From assembly GCA_016196035.1 (NCBI GenBank), contig JACPYM010000059.1, forward strand, positions 1 through 52,527: 52,527 nucleotides of DNA, written 5' to 3'. The translations under genes and the position numbers were made by a program. Below are positions 8,797 through 16,684 of the stretch, in pieces. Numbering within the stretch: the first letter of the stretch is position 1; each line of letters begins with the position of its first letter. The stretch comes from Acidobacteriota bacterium. Lineage in GTDB: Bacteria; Acidobacteriota; Blastocatellia; RBC074. Under the pieces are notes generated by a model. That model was not told where the DNA came from, ran no database searches, and saw nothing but the letters and a program-made list of their open reading frames with translations.

Positions 8797-9150
8797 TCAT
8801 TCCGCAGCAGCCGAATCTTGTTTTGGCTCTTCTTCGAATGAGAGACCGGCGGGCAGATAGAGCTTTTCCCATTGCTTTAATTGCCGGAGTAGCAGTTGCG
8901 CAACGGAGTGCGCAAAGACAGGAGGTAAGTGAAGTACAACTTGCTCTTCTATACCAACCTTTCGTGGCGCAATCTCACCGATTAACCCGAATGTGATGCG
9001 AATGTCTTGCGTGGTCAGTCATGATGCGGCGACATTCGTATAAACTGCGCGAAAGTTTGGCGAACGTATAACCTCTAAATCCTCGGCTCGAATCTGCTCG
9101 CCTTTTTTGGGTGCAATTGCTGCTCCATCAGCAGCAATTACCATGTTCAT
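8797..9150 (-). pseudogene. DUF3467-like gene interrupted by in-frame UGA
   Basis: Reading on the minus strand from ATG 9150, preceded by AAGGAGAAAGT, gives 43 residues ending ...RSPNFRAVYTNVAAS. A TGA then falls at codon 44 (9021-9019), after which the same frame continues for 73 codons (LTTQDIRITFGLIGEI...) to TGA at 8799-8797. The joined product has the pattern of the DUF3467 family: a SPNF..VY.N strand, D.R..FG.I, then an acidic E.V strand and a helix ending in Q.EKLY. The family function is unknown. Recoding as selenocysteine or tryptophan has no support, and the neighbouring upstream gene is also decayed, so a nonsense mutation is the simplest reading. Two short peptides may still be made. 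Confidence 0.7.
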
Positions 9151-9159
9151 ACTTTCTCC

Positions 9160-9309
9160 TTATGCAGCTTGCATTGTTGCGTATTTTCGCAGGAAATCCG
9201 TGTCTGCCAGTGCGGTCATAGCAGCAATTGGCGTGGAATCTGCCGCTACTTGTTGATTTGCGCTTCTGCGTCTAGGACTACCTGCTTCCTTGGGTATTGG
9301 ATATAGCAT
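9160..9309 (-). CDS. Small hypothetical protein (49 aa)
   Basis: ATG 9309 opens a 49-codon frame ending TAA at 9160, where the stop is followed at once by the GGAG ribosome site of the DUF3467-like gene. The product begins MLYPIPKEAGSP and ends ALADTDFLRKYATMQAA, a plausible amphipathic helix. It lies right after the broken STAND gene and would be in the same transcript. No family recognised, and no strong ribosome site of its own, so coding status is tentative. Confidence 0.4.
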   Translation of the reverse strand: MLYPIPKEAGSPRRRSANQQVAADSTPIAAMTALADTDFLRKYATMQAA

Positions 9310-9322
9310 TCCGGGCAAGGTT

Positions 9323-10392
9323 CCTTCGCGCGGAGAGTTGCGGTTAGGCGGCGCATTTCTGGTAAAAATCTGCGCGCATGGTCAAGATTACTTGCGTGCG
9401 GCCACCAGGAATAAAGGCGGCGTAAAGCAGATTGGCTAGAAATTGTGTGCGTTCGCGTTCGTCCCGGCACAGCGTGAAGATTTCCTCGAACTGATCAACG
9501 ACCAGTACGGCACATTCGTCTGACTTGCGACCAGTCATTGCGAGGGTGACATCCAAGTGCAACGTGCGCTCATCCGCCAGCATCCGGTCGAGTGTTTGAT
9601 CCATTGTGCTTTGCGGATAAAGGCGCAATAAATTGGCAGCCAGTTCCGTGAGTGGATGCGCCCTCGGTGTAAAAACCTGGATCGGCTACACCTCGCTGCC
9701 GAGTAATTATCCTTTGCGGATGGCAGGAATTAGACCGGCTCGCACGAGCGAAGATTTGCCGCTCCCTGATGGGCCGAGTACGGCAATGAAGCGGGTACTT
9801 TTCAACTTCTCGACAAGCCGTTGAATATCGCTATCGCGCCCGAAGAAAAATTCCGCGTGCTGTTCATCAAAGATTTGCAGGCCGCGATACGGGCAGACAT
9901 CGTTGCGCGGTTCGATGGCTCGTTCGGGGCCGAGCGGCAGACCTTTGATTGCGTGGAGGAGCGATTGAAAGGCGCGTGTGTCATCCAAGCCTTTGCGCAA
10001 GTCAATCCAGGTACGCAGGCTCAAGAATGGCGGCAAAGTGCTTGTATCAAACGGTTCAGCCAAGCTTGGCAGGAGTACCAAAAAGACGCAGAAGCTGCGA
10101 GCCTTCGCCATCCGGTCGGTTGCTAGCTGGTACTCCAAATCTTCCCAACTGCCGATGCCGGTTGGGCCGATGAATACTGCACAGGCAGATGAAGTGCGCA
10201 CTCCGGCGGCGAGTTCTTCCTGCCAATCGCCGTCGGGTGTGAGGCACCACTTGTCGAACCACGGCTCCAACTCCGCGCGCTTGAGCTTTTGGGCAAGGCG
10301 CTCGACCGCCGGTTTTCGCGGCTGTTGTGCGAGAGAAAGACCGCAAACTTGGACTGAGGTTCTGTTGCTGAGGAGGTGATTATCTCGGCCAT
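9323..10392 (-). pseudogene. Broken TIR-nSTAND NTPase gene
   Basis: From ATG 10392 the frame encodes the start of a TIR domain (KFAVFLSHNSRE). A one-base loss near the TTTT run at 10313-10316 shifts into the next frame, which continues the TIR (ERLAQKLKRAELEPWFDKW, then SWEDLEYQLA). It runs on through the linker DVCPYRGLQIFDEQHAEFFFGR and the P-loop GPSGSGKSSLVRAGLIPA. Stops TAA (9709-9707) and TAG (9688-9686) follow, and then in the same frame the Walker B region AVLVVDQFEEIF and TMRADFYQKCAA, ending at TAA (9346-9344) where Tyr is expected. The sensor repeats usual for such proteins are absent. Intact TIR-STAND proteins are known anti-phage or regulatory NTPases that consume NAD; this copy is dead. 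Confidence 0.85.
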
Positions 10393-10417
10393 ACCTTACC
10401 CACAGATGATAGCTAAA

Positions 10418-12118
10418 TTACCTACTTGAGCCAGTCGCTCCTTTCGTTTCTGGTAAGGCGAAGACCACCAGCGTCGAGGCGCGTTCGGGTAGCTTGCTTG
10501 CTGCTTCCGGCCAAATCACCGCAGTCAGGCCCCCGACCAGTGAACCCAGGCCGGTGGGCATTGCGATGTATTGCCGTCCGTTGACTGAATAAGAAATCGG
10601 CGAACCGCTCATGCCAGCGCCTACGTTGAAGGCCCAGAGTTTCATGCCGGTGGTCGCGTCCAGCGCGAATGCTTCGCCCAATATGTCGCCGCTGAAGACC
10701 AGATCGCCGCCGGTCGAGAGCAGCGAGGCCACGTTCATATAGCGCGTGTTGTAGCGCCATTTGCGTTCGCCCGTCAGCGGGTCAAAGGCGTTGATGTGAC
10801 CGTAAGCGGCTTTGTCGGGCAGCGGTTTGAATTCCATGCTGCCGCCGAAGAGCGGCTGGCCTTCGACGATTTGCATCTTTTGCGGTTTGATCGAATTGCA
10901 GATTTCCCAGCCGATGTTGTACCAGAATTTGGTGCGCGGGCTGAACGACGAGTGATCGTAATTGCGCCCGCCCGCCGCGCTGGGGCACACGAAAGTTTCC
11001 TGACCCGGCGGCACCGGCTGCATGTCTGTGGGCCGTCCGTTTTTGTCCACGCCCTTCAACCAAGTCAGCTTGTCCACATACGGATAGGCGTTCAGGTATT
11101 TGCCCGTCGCGCGATCCAACACCCAGGTATAGCCGCCCTTGTTTGCATGCACGAGCAGCTTCTGCGTTCGGCCATCCTTGACGTAATCAATCAACACGCA
11201 TTCGTATGCCGAGTCGAAGTCGTACATGTCGTGCGGCACTTCCTGGTAATGCCATTTCAATTTGCCGGTGTCGGGATCGAGGGCAATGATCGAGTTGGAA
11301 TAGAGGTTGTCGCCCGTGCGGAACTCGTCATAAAAATCCGAAGAGGGATTGCCTACGCCCCAATATAGCAGGTTCAAATCGGCGTCGTATGAACCGGTCA
11401 GCCAAGTCGGCGCGCCGCCGTATTTCAGCATGCGCGCATCCCAGGTTTCAGACCCCGGCTCGCCCGGCGCGGGGATCGTGTAAAAGCGCCAGAGATGCTT
11501 GCCCGTCTTGCCGTCGAAGGCATTCAGGTAACCGCGATGCGCGTGTTCGCCGCCCGTGCCGCCGACGATGACTTTATCTTTGACGATCAGGGGCGGCGAA
11601 GTGATGTTGCAGCCGCACTGTTGTGTGTTCTCGACTTCGACATCCCACAACTCGCGCCCGGTCTTGGCGTCCAGCGCGACGACGTGATTGTCGAGCGTGC
11701 CGAAATACACGCGCCCGTGCCCGATGGCCAAGCCGCGCGAGCCGGGCTGATAGGGGATGTCTTTGATCGAAAGCTTGTAAAAGTATTTCCACCGCAATTC
11801 GCCCGTGGCCGCATTCAGCGCGAAGACGCGGTTCTTCGGCCCCATCAGATAAAGCACGCCGTCGGCGACGATAGGCGTCGCGTTCAACCCGCCGGCCAAT
11901 TCGCCCGTGTTAAAGAGCCAAACGGGCGTCAGGGTTTTGACGTTCGTGCGGTTGATCTGATCGAGCGCGCTGTAGCGGTGCGCGCTGTAATTGCCGCCAT
12001 AGCTCAGCCAGTTTTGCGGTTCTTTGTCGGAGTTGATGAGCCGTTCCCATTCCTGGGCGAAGACTACGGTGCTGAACAGCAGGAATACGAACAAATACGC
12101 GGTGCGTCGCCAAAGCAT
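10418..12118 (-). CDS. Periplasmic PQQ-dependent alcohol-type dehydrogenase
   Basis: A 566-residue eight-bladed propeller quinoprotein with a Sec signal (cleaved near VVFAQ, residue ~22) and no fused cytochrome domain. Repeated W-motif elements occur, such as YLMGPKNRVFALNAATGELRW, GRVYFGTLDNHVVALDAKTG and YLNAFDGKTGKHLW. The segment QQCGCNITSPP replaces the vicinal Cys pair of methanol dehydrogenases with C-G-C. The expected catalytic Asp is D281 in ALDPDTGKLKW, and D283 two residues later is the arrangement associated with lanthanide-dependent members; that is an inference from one motif. It would oxidise an alcohol or sugar and pass electrons to a cytochrome. ATG 12118 is used because it begins the signal peptide. 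Confidence 0.85.
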   Translation of the reverse strand: MLWRRTAYLFVFLLFSTVVFAQEWERLINSDKEPQNWLSYGGNYSAHRYSALDQINRTNVKTLTPVWLFNTGELAGGLNATPIVADGVLYLMGPKNRVFALNAATGELRWKYFYKLSIKDIPYQPGSRGLAIGHGRVYFGTLDNHVVALDAKTGRELWDVEVENTQQCGCNITSPPLIVKDKVIVGGTGGEHAHRGYLNAFDGKTGKHLWRFYTIPAPGEPGSETWDARMLKYGGAPTWLTGSYDADLNLLYWGVGNPSSDFYDEFRTGDNLYSNSIIALDPDTGKLKWHYQEVPHDMYDFDSAYECVLIDYVKDGRTQKLLVHANKGGYTWVLDRATGKYLNAYPYVDKLTWLKGVDKNGRPTDMQPVPPGQETFVCPSAAGGRNYDHSSFSPRTKFWYNIGWEICNSIKPQKMQIVEGQPLFGGSMEFKPLPDKAAYGHINAFDPLTGERKWRYNTRYMNVASLLSTGGDLVFSGDILGEAFALDATTGMKLWAFNVGAGMSGSPISYSVNGRQYIAMPTGLGSLVGGLTAVIWPEAASKLPERASTLVVFALPETKGATGSSR

Positions 12119-12589
12119 GGATGGTGTCCCTTTCGTGATGCGTGAATGTTGTGGAGTGTGTCGAAATGCGCGGCTAAATCTACTCTGGCGGGTTGGGTTT
12201 GACAATCCGGCTGCCGGTTTTGTCCGCAGGGTTAGTTTGAATCGCTGCGCTCCCAGGGATGATCCCAAATTTTTACCGGAAGAAATTTTTTCCTCCGGTA
12301 AATTTTTCGGGACTGAGCCGTTAGAGACGCTTGCTGGGGACGGTGTTCAGAGTTCCGCCTTTAGGCGGTGGGGTGCCGCAGGCGCGCGATTCGGCGCCGC
12401 GCGCCGCCACCGCCTAAAGGCGGAACTCTGAACACCGTTTTGCCACGCCCATAACATCCTCGAATTTTTTACAGTAAGAATTTTTTCGGGAAGTGATTCA
12501 GTCGCTGCCGGGATTACGCATGTGTCAGTGCGGGCGCATTGAGTGACTCGCACTGAGGAGAGAAAAACATTATCAAGCAGGAGAAGGCA
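12119..12589. other. 471-bp gap with hairpins and palindrome A copy 2
   Basis: Besides the family A palindrome at 12341-12437, the gap holds TTTACCGGA (12272-12280) paired with TCCGGTAAA (12294-12302) around a T-rich loop, a possible weak terminator, and A/T-rich stretches near 12460-12490. No coding frame of merit. Confidence 0.5.
12341..12437. repeat. Long-arm palindromic element, family A copy 2
   Basis: Arms beginning CGGTGTTCAGAGTTCCGCC and ending with the reverse complement, with a GC-rich centre matching the copy at 2712-2815. The outer bases GGTGTT/AACACC differ from GGCGTT/AACGCC in copy 1 on both sides, so pairing is conserved. Confidence 0.9.
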
Positions 12590-13072
12590 ATGATTCATCA
12601 CATTTCGCTCAACGCTAAAGACAGTTTGCACGTCGCGGACGTGCTGGCCGAAGTGCTGGACGGCAAAGTCGTGCCCGCGCCGCCCAATTTCCCGCGCGGC
12701 TCGTGGTTCGTGCTTTCCGGCGACGAACACGGCACCCTGTTGGAAATCTTGCCCTTCGGCGCGGAACTGCGGCCAGACGAAGGCGAGGCGGGTTTTCATA
12801 CCGGGGTCGTGCCGAATTCCAACTACGTCGGCGCGCACGCTTATATTTCCGTGCAACGCAGCGCTGAAGAATTGCTGGCCCTCGGTAAACGCGAAGGCTG
12901 GCTGACGCGCCTCTGTGATCGCGGGCCTTTTTCGTTGATCGAATGTTGGCTCGAAAACCGGCAGATGATCGAATTCGCCACGCCGGAAATGACGGCGCAA
13001 TACGTCAATCTGCTGACCAACCCCACGGCGCTCCGTTCCGCGTTGGCCGATCTCAGCGAGGCGCAAAGCTGA
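12590..13072 (+). CDS. VOC (glyoxalase/dioxygenase) superfamily protein
   Basis: A 160-residue cytoplasmic protein opening MIHHISLNAKDS, the usual first strand of vicinal-oxygen-chelate proteins, followed by the helix HVADVLAEVLDG, the strand SWFVLSGDEHGTLLEILP and a second half ending RQMIEFATPE. Metal ligands typical of the fold (His near residue 3-4, Glu near 49 and 131) are plausible but not proven, and the substrate cannot be assigned. ATG 12590 follows CAGGAGAAGGCA. A strong terminator lies 24 bp after the stop, so it is a single-gene unit. Confidence 0.75.
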   Translation: MIHHISLNAKDSLHVADVLAEVLDGKVVPAPPNFPRGSWFVLSGDEHGTLLEILPFGAELRPDEGEAGFHTGVVPNSNYVGAHAYISVQRSAEELLALGKREGWLTRLCDRGPFSLIECWLENRQMIEFATPEMTAQYVNLLTNPTALRSALADLSEAQS

Positions 13073-13096
13073 GCGGCTAGGCAAACGAGGCGTGAC

Positions 13097-13139
13097 AAAG
13101 CGCCCAAGCCGCAACCAACGATTGCGGCTTGGGCGCTTT
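13097..13139 (+). terminator. Rho-independent terminator
   Basis: Perfect 18-bp arms AAAGCGCCCAAGCCGCAA (13097-13114) and its complement (13122-13139) around a 7-base loop. It follows the VOC gene and could serve both strands. Confidence 0.88.
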
Positions 13140-13415
13140 ACTTGTAGATGCCTCGACCCGTTTATCGCCAGCCTTGTCGCCATCTGTGGACAAGCCTGTA
13201 GAAGCTCATCACCGAATGTGGACAAGTCAAAAACGGATGACAGGCTGATGGCGGCTAGCCTATTCCCGCCTTTGCAAAACATCTTCAACCATTTCCGCAC
13301 TTAGCGGGATTCATCCGCGCGCGCGCCGCGCTGGCACAGCCGTTGCTCTACCTGTCGGCGTGAATGACACGCATCCCGACGCTGTTCACCTCACTTGAAT
13401 AGAGATCGTGGAATT
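13140..13415. other. Intergenic stretch before the pilin gene
   Basis: Apart from two copies of TGTGGACAA (13185-13193 and 13217-13225), one mismatch from a DnaA box, I see nothing. It presumably contains the promoter of the pilin-like gene, but no clear boxes stand out. Confidence 0.4.
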
Positions 13416-13619
13416 ATGTTGAAAGAGTTTTTAACCAAGATACGAAGCGAAGAATTAGGGCAGAGCGTGCTCGAATATTTGCTGCTGATTACCGTCATCG
13501 GCGCCACCAGCGTGTTGATGATGACGGTGGCGGGCCTCAACGTTGGACGGTTATTGACCTCGACGTTTTCGCTGGCCCAAGACGCCGCCGCGCATCTCGG
13601 CAAACCGCTCGGCCATTGA
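13416..13619 (+). CDS. Orphan Flp/Fap-type pilin
   Basis: A 67-residue protein with a short basic leader (MLKEFLTKIRSEELG) and then Q16-S-V-L-E-Y-L-L-L. This is the G|XXXXEY processing site of Flp-type prepilins of the Tad secretion system, followed by a single hydrophobic helix. Mature Flp pilins are about 50 residues, which fits. Flp pilins form fibrils after cleavage by a TadV/CpaA peptidase and assembly by the Tad machinery; none of those genes is nearby, so this is an isolated pilin gene. ATG 13416 gives the expected leader length; an upstream TTG would add seven residues. Confidence 0.8.
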   Translation: MLKEFLTKIRSEELGQSVLEYLLLITVIGATSVLMMTVAGLNVGRLLTSTFSLAQDAAAHLGKPLGH

Positions 13620-14023
13620 TGGCCGCCCTCGATTCTGACGCTTCCACCCAGTTTTTACGGCGCGGCTGAGTCGTTGCTTTTGTTCATTGCCTGCCTGGAC
13701 GCGCCCGCACGATTTGCTGCTACGGCATCAAGCTTGAGATGACGTCCCACCACGCTCTCATTATCGCTCTGCACGGTTACACGTTGACTGTCCGCTCTCT
13801 GACAATGTTCTTGACCGCAAACTCTCCCACGAACACCCACCTCTTGAAGACCGCTACCACTCCCACATTCCCAACTTCAACGTGTAACCGAAGAGCACAA
13901 TTTCCCTCACACAACCTCACACACAATCTTTCACAGCCACCGGGTTGTGAAAACACCACGAGCGCGACGAGTTGATTTATCCTCGTCGCGCTCGTGGTGT
14001 TTTGGGCTAGGCGCTGACTTACC
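13620..14023. other. 404-bp gap between convergent genes
   Basis: The gap separates the pilin gene and the minus-strand DUF4349 gene. It contains a strong bidirectional terminator at 13950-14003. The pyrimidine-rich DNA before it (about 13760-13940) carries weak open frames on both strands that look non-coding. Confidence 0.5.
13950..14003. terminator. Perfect 22-bp bidirectional terminator
   Basis: Arms 13950-13971 and 13982-14003 (AAAACACCACGAGCGCGACG and complement) flank a 10-base loop. The A-run and T-run ends make it a terminator for both convergent genes. Confidence 0.88.
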
Positions 14024-15031
14024 TCAACTCACCGCCGCCGAATCACTTGGAGGCGCCGCCATCGTCTTTTTCGGCCAATGCACATGCGGACGCGCCAGCC
14101 GCCACACCAGCCAGAGCGGCAACACGATCAATAACAAAATCGGAATCAGCATAATCACAAATTGAATGATGCCCAGCGTGATATTCGAGGCCAGATCAAT
14201 GCCGTCGCCCACGGCCTGTTTGACCTGATGCCAGAACCCTTGCGCGGTCGTGGCGATGACGATGGGCGTGGGCGTATGCAGCGTGATATTGATCGTCGAA
14301 AGCGCCGCCTGATTCGCCAGGAAGCGTTGGCGGCCTTCCAGCCGTTCGATCTCGGTGCGCACGGTGGCGATTTGATTTTGCACTTCCAGCGCGTCTGAAA
14401 TCTTGCCCGCGCGTTTCAGAATGTCGAGCATCTGCGCTTCCAGCGCGCGTTGCGTGCGGGCGCGGGCTTCCAGGTCAATGTATTCCTCGGTCACATCCTG
14501 CCCCGAAATCTTTTCCTGCAAAATGCGCCCGCCCAGACCGCGCAGCTTTTCGATAGCCGCGTTGAATTGCGTTGAGGGCACGCGCACCGTCACGGTCACG
14601 ACATTGCCGGGCGCGCTGGCATTGCTGGCACTGACCCGCGCTTCCGAGGTAACGACGAAGCCGCCCAAGGTTTCGGCAATCGTGGTCAGTTGGCGCTGCG
14701 CGTCGGCGGGATTGTCGAGTTCGATGTCGAGGTTGGCGTTGCGGATGATTTTGCGGTCGAAGGCTTGGGCAACAGCGGGAAGGGGAACGTGGGTTGAAGG
14801 CGCAGTCTGAGTGCGGGGTTGGCCCTGTTGCGGGACTTCGGAGCCAGACGCTTCTTTGAAATAGGCCACGTCGTCACCCGCGCGCGCTTCTGGTTTCGTT
14901 GCGGCAGGCAGGCCCTGGTTGTATGTAATGGCACCTTGATTGAGTCGTTCAGCGGACAGCGCCGGTCGTCTGTTACAACTGACAACAGCCAGCAAAAGCA
15001 CTCCACAAAAAATCACGCTCGCAAAACGCAT
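14024..15031 (-). CDS. DUF4349-type lipoprotein
   Basis: A 335-residue envelope protein with a lipoprotein signal ending LLAVVSC (Cys ~19). A disordered Pro/Thr-rich linker leads to the DUF4349 core: IIRNANLDIELDNP, GGFVVTSEARV, VTVRVPSTQFNAAIEKLRGLGG and the coiled segment LEVQNQIATVRTEIERLEGRQ. A C-terminal transmembrane helix (about residues 285-310) precedes a basic tail ending in Ala/Ser. Anchoring at both ends in the membrane is therefore likely. Family function is unknown. ATG 15031 follows GGAGGTAGTT. It ends near a bidirectional terminator. Confidence 0.85.
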   Translation of the reverse strand: MRFASVIFCGVLLLAVVSCNRRPALSAERLNQGAITYNQGLPAATKPEARAGDDVAYFKEASGSEVPQQGQPRTQTAPSTHVPLPAVAQAFDRKIIRNANLDIELDNPADAQRQLTTIAETLGGFVVTSEARVSASNASAPGNVVTVTVRVPSTQFNAAIEKLRGLGGRILQEKISGQDVTEEYIDLEARARTQRALEAQMLDILKRAGKISDALEVQNQIATVRTEIERLEGRQRFLANQAALSTINITLHTPTPIVIATTAQGFWHQVKQAVGDGIDLASNITLGIIQFVIMLIPILLLIVLPLWLVWRLARPHVHWPKKTMAAPPSDSAAVS

Positions 15032-15455
15032 AACTACCTCCGTGCGGAAAACGCCAGTTACGGCAGGGGCTGCGTAGCTGGCTGAGTCAAGTGGCTTGGT
15101 GTTGGCTTGCTACGTGCAAGCCTGGATTCAGACGCCGTCCAAAAGAACGAACTGCGGCAACACCTTTGCAATGGGATTGCCGCAGGGCAACACACGACTC
15201 CTTTTGGCGAAGCCTTTGGAGTGCGTGCGGCACAGGCCGCCGCTTTGGTAGGCCTTAAATGATGTAGCCCACGAAGGGCATACCAAAGCGGCGGCCTGTG
15301 CCGCACGCACTCCAAAGACGCTGCGCGTCGAAATCAGCATAGGCCTCAATTGTTCAAGCCGCGCAGTGAACCGCCGGGCTAATGGAAAAACAACCTTGCG
15401 GCAGCGTGCCTCTGAACCCGTAACCGCATAGACGCCAACTTCACAGCCGTTGTGC
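15032..15455. other. 424-bp gap with palindrome B copy 1
   Basis: The gap between the DUF4349 gene and the next minus-strand gene is mostly taken up by the family B palindrome. I see no gene in the remainder. Confidence 0.5.
15204..15333 (+). repeat. Long-arm palindromic element, family B copy 1
   Basis: Perfect 36-bp arms (15215-15250 and 15281-15316, starting TTTGGAGTGCGTGCGGCAC) flank a 30-base loop. Outside the arms are different end boxes, TTGGCGAAGCC on the left and GACGCTGCGCGTCGAAA on the right. Both boxes recur at the second copy (24624-24752) in the opposite orientation, which defines the element and gives it a direction. Confidence 0.92.
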
Positions 15456-16526
15456 CTAAAACATCGGCATCATCTGCCCCATAAACTCCATGGCCTGATC
15501 AATCGCCGGCAACTCATCCGTCACTTCCAACGTGAGGCCGAAATCTTCAGCCAGGGGCGCCAGAATTTGCGCGGCCAGCGGATTGCGCATGCGCAGGTTC
15601 AGCAGTCCGCCCAATTCCACGAACTTTTCCAATAGGATTTGTGGCAACTGGCAATACATCTCCAACAGCGTCGGCAAAGGTTGCAGCATCTCGTTGCCGA
15701 GCAGCGCGCCGCTTTGGGATTCCGCCAGCAACAGCAAATAGGGGAAGTAGCCGCGCTCGTTTTTCTTTTCCTGCACGGGCATGGGCAACATCATGACTTC
15801 CAGTTCGAGCACGTTGTTGGCGCGGCGCAACTCTTTGGCCTGCTTATAAACGTCTTCATCCAACCCGACGCTGAACGGTTGCGGCTCCGGCTCGTCAATG
15901 GTTTGAATCTGGTCTTCCCAACCTTGTGCGCCGTTCTCTTCATGTTGCGCGCGCACGAGAAAGACCATGCCGTCTTCGCTGGGCGCGAGCAGCTCTTCGT
16001 TCTCGCGGCAACGCGGGGCGACCGCCAGCAATTGTTCCAGCGCCGTCGCCAGCCGCCGCGCTTCAGCACTGGTGATGTACCAGGGCAGCAGGCCTGGCGC
16101 ATAGCTGCGGAATTGCGGCCAGGATCTGGCGCTGCGAAACTTCAAGCCAAGTTGTTTGATGACCGTCTTGTCTTCCTTGTCCAACTGTTTGGTGTCTTCA
16201 AACGAAAGCTGCAACTGCGGGATTTCCAGCACGCGCATCATGGCCAGCGGGTCGCCTTCTTCATCCTCATCTTCCATTCCCTGGTCGTGCAGGTCGAGAA
16301 AGGCATAGAGTGCCTCGGCGTCAGGATAGAGCGCGACCGCGAAATGCTCGCCCGCATGGCCCATGATGCTGACAAAGCCGGTCGCGCCGGTTTCCGGGTC
16401 TTTGACGCCGAAGACTTCGTCTTCAAACATCCATTCCCAGGGGGTGAGTTCTTTGACACGCGCGGCCAGTTCATAAAGGTTGCGCCATTCTGTTTGGGTC
16501 GGTGTTGCGTTCTGGTTGTCGCTCAC
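15456..16526 (-). CDS. Cytoplasmic protein of unknown function (356 aa)
   Basis: An acidic, soluble protein without signal or membrane segments. The N-terminal third has the pattern WRNLYELAARVKELTPWEWM, FGVKDPETGATGFVSIMG and GEHFAVALYPDAEALYAFL. I associate this with a bacterial domain-of-unknown-function family (DUF7309-like) that also includes SWPQFRSYAPGLLPWY. The C-terminal half is a second domain ending in a Met-rich tail. No catalytic motif stands out. The start is GTG 16526 with AAAGGAAAG upstream. It is flanked by palindromes B and C and looks monocistronic. Confidence 0.75.
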   Translation of the reverse strand: MSDNQNATPTQTEWRNLYELAARVKELTPWEWMFEDEVFGVKDPETGATGFVSIMGHAGEHFAVALYPDAEALYAFLDLHDQGMEDEDEEGDPLAMMRVLEIPQLQLSFEDTKQLDKEDKTVIKQLGLKFRSARSWPQFRSYAPGLLPWYITSAEARRLATALEQLLAVAPRCRENEELLAPSEDGMVFLVRAQHEENGAQGWEDQIQTIDEPEPQPFSVGLDEDVYKQAKELRRANNVLELEVMMLPMPVQEKKNERGYFPYLLLLAESQSGALLGNEMLQPLPTLLEMYCQLPQILLEKFVELGGLLNLRMRNPLAAQILAPLAEDFGLTLEVTDELPAIDQAMEFMGQMMPMF

Positions 16527-16580
16527 TTGCTTTCCTTTGCTTGTCTAGTTCGGGTTGCAGTTGTGGGTATGGGACAGAGT

Positions 16581-16682
16581 GTTGAGACGGTACCGCGCGC
16601 GTGAGCAAGCGGTGCTTGCACCGTTGAGCCAATGGTGCAGCGCTGCTACGCCGCTTGCTCACGCGCGCGGTACCGTCTCAAC
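16581..16682. repeat. Long-arm palindromic element, family C copy 1
   Basis: Perfect 32-bp arms (16581-16612 and 16651-16682) containing GGTACCGCGCGCGTGAGCAA, separated by a 38-base centre that can itself pair in part. The right arm ends just before the sulfatase stop codon. A diverged second copy lies at 28561-28655. Confidence 0.92.
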
Positions 16683-16684
16683 GC

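Noticed and set aside
9019-9021. UGA read as selenocysteine in the DUF3467-like gene
   Set aside because: The position is preceded by Ser and followed by Leu in a non-redox family, and no selenoprotein gene is nearby; adjacent gene decay makes a nonsense mutation more likely.
13185-13225. Two TGTGGACAA motifs as DnaA boxes of an origin
   Set aside because: Both differ from the consensus TGTGGATAA, there are only two, and no dnaA, dnaN or parAB genes or AT-rich unwinding region is present.
13739-13975. A 78-codon plus-strand frame before the DUF4349 gene
   Set aside because: Thr/Ser/His-rich composition with no ribosome site, ending inside a terminator hairpin.
16581-16682. Palindrome C as an insertion sequence
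   Set aside because: No transposase frame within or beside it; too short to be autonomous.
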